Source: Marinagarivorans sp. UBA5870 (GTDB lineage Bacteria; Pseudomonadota; Gammaproteobacteria; Pseudomonadales; Cellvibrionaceae). From it: a stretch of DNA of 7,589 bases. The stretch lies in the NCBI GenBank assembly GCA_002432555.1, contig DJFO01000307.1:2610-10198 (forward strand), given 5' to 3'. The position numbers and the translations under genes are program-made. Of the stretch, positions 6,616-7,589 are shown piece after piece. The notes under the pieces were generated by a model that did not search any database, was not told the origin of the DNA, and saw only the letters and a list, made by a program, of their open reading frames with translations. Position 1 is the stretch's first letter. The number at the start of each line of letters is the position of its first letter.

Positions 6616-7589
6616 ATGATCGAACCGGATACTTTTGTCGCGGGCCGCCTGATCGATGGTGCCGCTAAACCCCGCGAGGACCAGCACGACCGTGCAATAC
6701 GTCCCAAAACGCTGCGCGATTATATCGGCCAACCCGCGGTGCGCGAACAAATGGAAATTTTTATCAGCGCAGCGAAAATGCGCGGGGAGCCCCTCGATCA
6801 TACCCTGGTCTTTGGACCGCCCGGTTTGGGCAAGACGACACTCGCCAATATTATCGCGGCGGAAATGGGGGCCGATTTAAAAACCACCTCTGGCCCGGTC
6901 CTGGAAAAGGCGGGTGACCTGGCCGCGTTGATGACCAACTTGGAGCCCGGTGATGTGCTGTTTATCGACGAAATCCATCGACTGAGTCCAGTGATCGAGG
7001 AAATCCTCTACCCCGCGATGGAAGACTACCAGCTGGATATCATGATCGGCGAGGGTCCCGCGGCACGCTCCATCAAGCTCGACCTGCCCCCGTTTACTCT
7101 GGTAGGGGCCACCACCAGAGCCGGGTTGCTCACCTCGCCCCTGCGCGATCGCTTCGGCATAGTGCAGCGCTTGGAGTTTTATAATGTGGCCGACCTCACC
7201 CTGATCGTCGAGCGGTCGGCGGAACTCCTCGGGGTGCACCTCGAGTCGGCAGGCGCAGTGGAAATCGCTCGCCGCTCTCGCGGCACGCCGCGTATCGCCA
7301 ATCGGTTGCTGCGCCGGGTCCGCGATTACGCGCAAGTGCGCGCCGGTGGCCGCATCGACAGCGCGGTCGCCACCGCGGCGATGGCCATGCTGAAGGTCGA
7401 TCCGCAGGGTTTCGACGAACTCGACCGGCGCCTGCTGCGCACCATCGTCGACAGCTTCGACGGCGGCCCGGTCGGCGTGGAATCGCTGGCCGCGGCGCTC
7501 AGCGAGGAACGCGGGACCCTGGAAGACGTGGTCGAACCGTACCTGATCCAGCAGGGCTTCCTGATCCGCACCGCGCGCGGGCGCATGGC
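6616..7589 (+). CDS. ruvB: Holliday junction branch migration ATPase RuvB (3' partial)
   Basis: The frame is open from the ATG at 6616 to the window end, giving 324 residues. By comparison with E. coli RuvB (336) about 15-20 C-terminal residues are missing. RuvB is the hexameric AAA+ motor that drives branch migration with RuvA. Visible motifs are the Walker A GPPGLGKT at 67-74, Walker B VLFIDEIH at 114-121 (D118, E119), sensor 1 GATTRAG at 164-170, SPLRDRFG at 174-181 with R179 matching the E. coli arginine finger, the sensor 2 region RGTPRIANR at 222-230, and the winged-helix region from about 262 (EPYLIQQGF at 307-315). GAGGA at 6607-6611 overlaps the ruvA stop and lies 4 bases from the start, so translation is likely coupled. 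Third-position GC rises sharply in the last ~90 codons. Confidence 0.95.
   Translation, partial: MIEPDTFVAGRLIDGAAKPREDQHDRAIRPKTLRDYIGQPAVREQMEIFISAAKMRGEPLDHTLVFGPPGLGKTTLANIIAAEMGADLKTTSGPVLEKAGDLAALMTNLEPGDVLFIDEIHRLSPVIEEILYPAMEDYQLDIMIGEGPAARSIKLDLPPFTLVGATTRAGLLTSPLRDRFGIVQRLEFYNVADLTLIVERSAELLGVHLESAGAVEIARRSRGTPRIANRLLRRVRDYAQVRAGGRIDSAVATAAMAMLKVDPQGFDELDRRLLRTIVDSFDGGPVGVESLAAALSEERGTLEDVVEPYLIQQGFLIRTARGRM

Noticed and set aside
6042..6707. Open frame of 221 codons on the - strand
   Set aside because: Antisense shadow of ruvA and the start of ruvB.
6877..7586. Two - strand open frames (6877-7335 and 7326-7586)
   Set aside because: Both are antisense to the intact ruvB frame, which continues to the window end with all AAA+ motifs.

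Overview
The window looks like chromosomal DNA of a gammaproteobacterium, roughly 58-60% GC by eye over most of its length. The ung, RuvC, RuvA and RuvB products align closely with E. coli and Pseudomonas-type sequences, and a LexA box of the gammaproteobacterial CTG-N10-CAG form lies upstream of ruvC. A carbohydrate-binding-like domain inside a surface cytochrome, beside a DUF1552 protein and DUF1566 proteins, fits a marine or plant-polysaccharide-degrading lineage such as the Cellvibrionaceae. That family placement is an inference.

Left part (1-3129, + strand): a two-gene unit. The first gene is cut by the window start. It encodes a large multidomain protein of the DUF1595-DUF1592-DUF1588-DUF1585 type with one c-type heme motif, and an apparent CBM36/60-like beta-sandwich lies between DUF1595 and DUF1592. 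The second gene encodes a DUF1552 protein with a twin-arginine signal. Such pairs are common in Planctomycetes, Myxobacteria and some Gammaproteobacteria, but their biochemical role is not established. A symmetrical hairpin at 3156-3183 can terminate this unit and also the opposing one.

Middle part (3197-4523, - strand): two tandem genes, 10 bases apart, both carrying a DUF1566 (Lcl C-terminal-like) domain. The upstream one encodes a lipoprotein and the downstream one a small secreted protein. Bases 4524-4719 form the divergent intergenic region, which holds a perfect 19-base palindrome but no convincing promoter.

Right part (4720-7589, + strand): DNA repair. ung (uracil-DNA glycosylase) is followed by a LexA/SOS box and the Holliday-junction operon ruvC-ruvA-ruvB, tightly packed with a 4-base overlap and then a 7-base gap. 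ruvB runs off the end of the window with about 15-20 C-terminal codons missing. Its last ~90 codons have far higher third-position GC than its beginning, which could be natural mosaicism or an assembly join.

No RNA genes, insertion sequences or CRISPR arrays were seen. The most novel material is the carbohydrate-binding cytochrome/DUF1552 pair and its DUF1566 neighbours.
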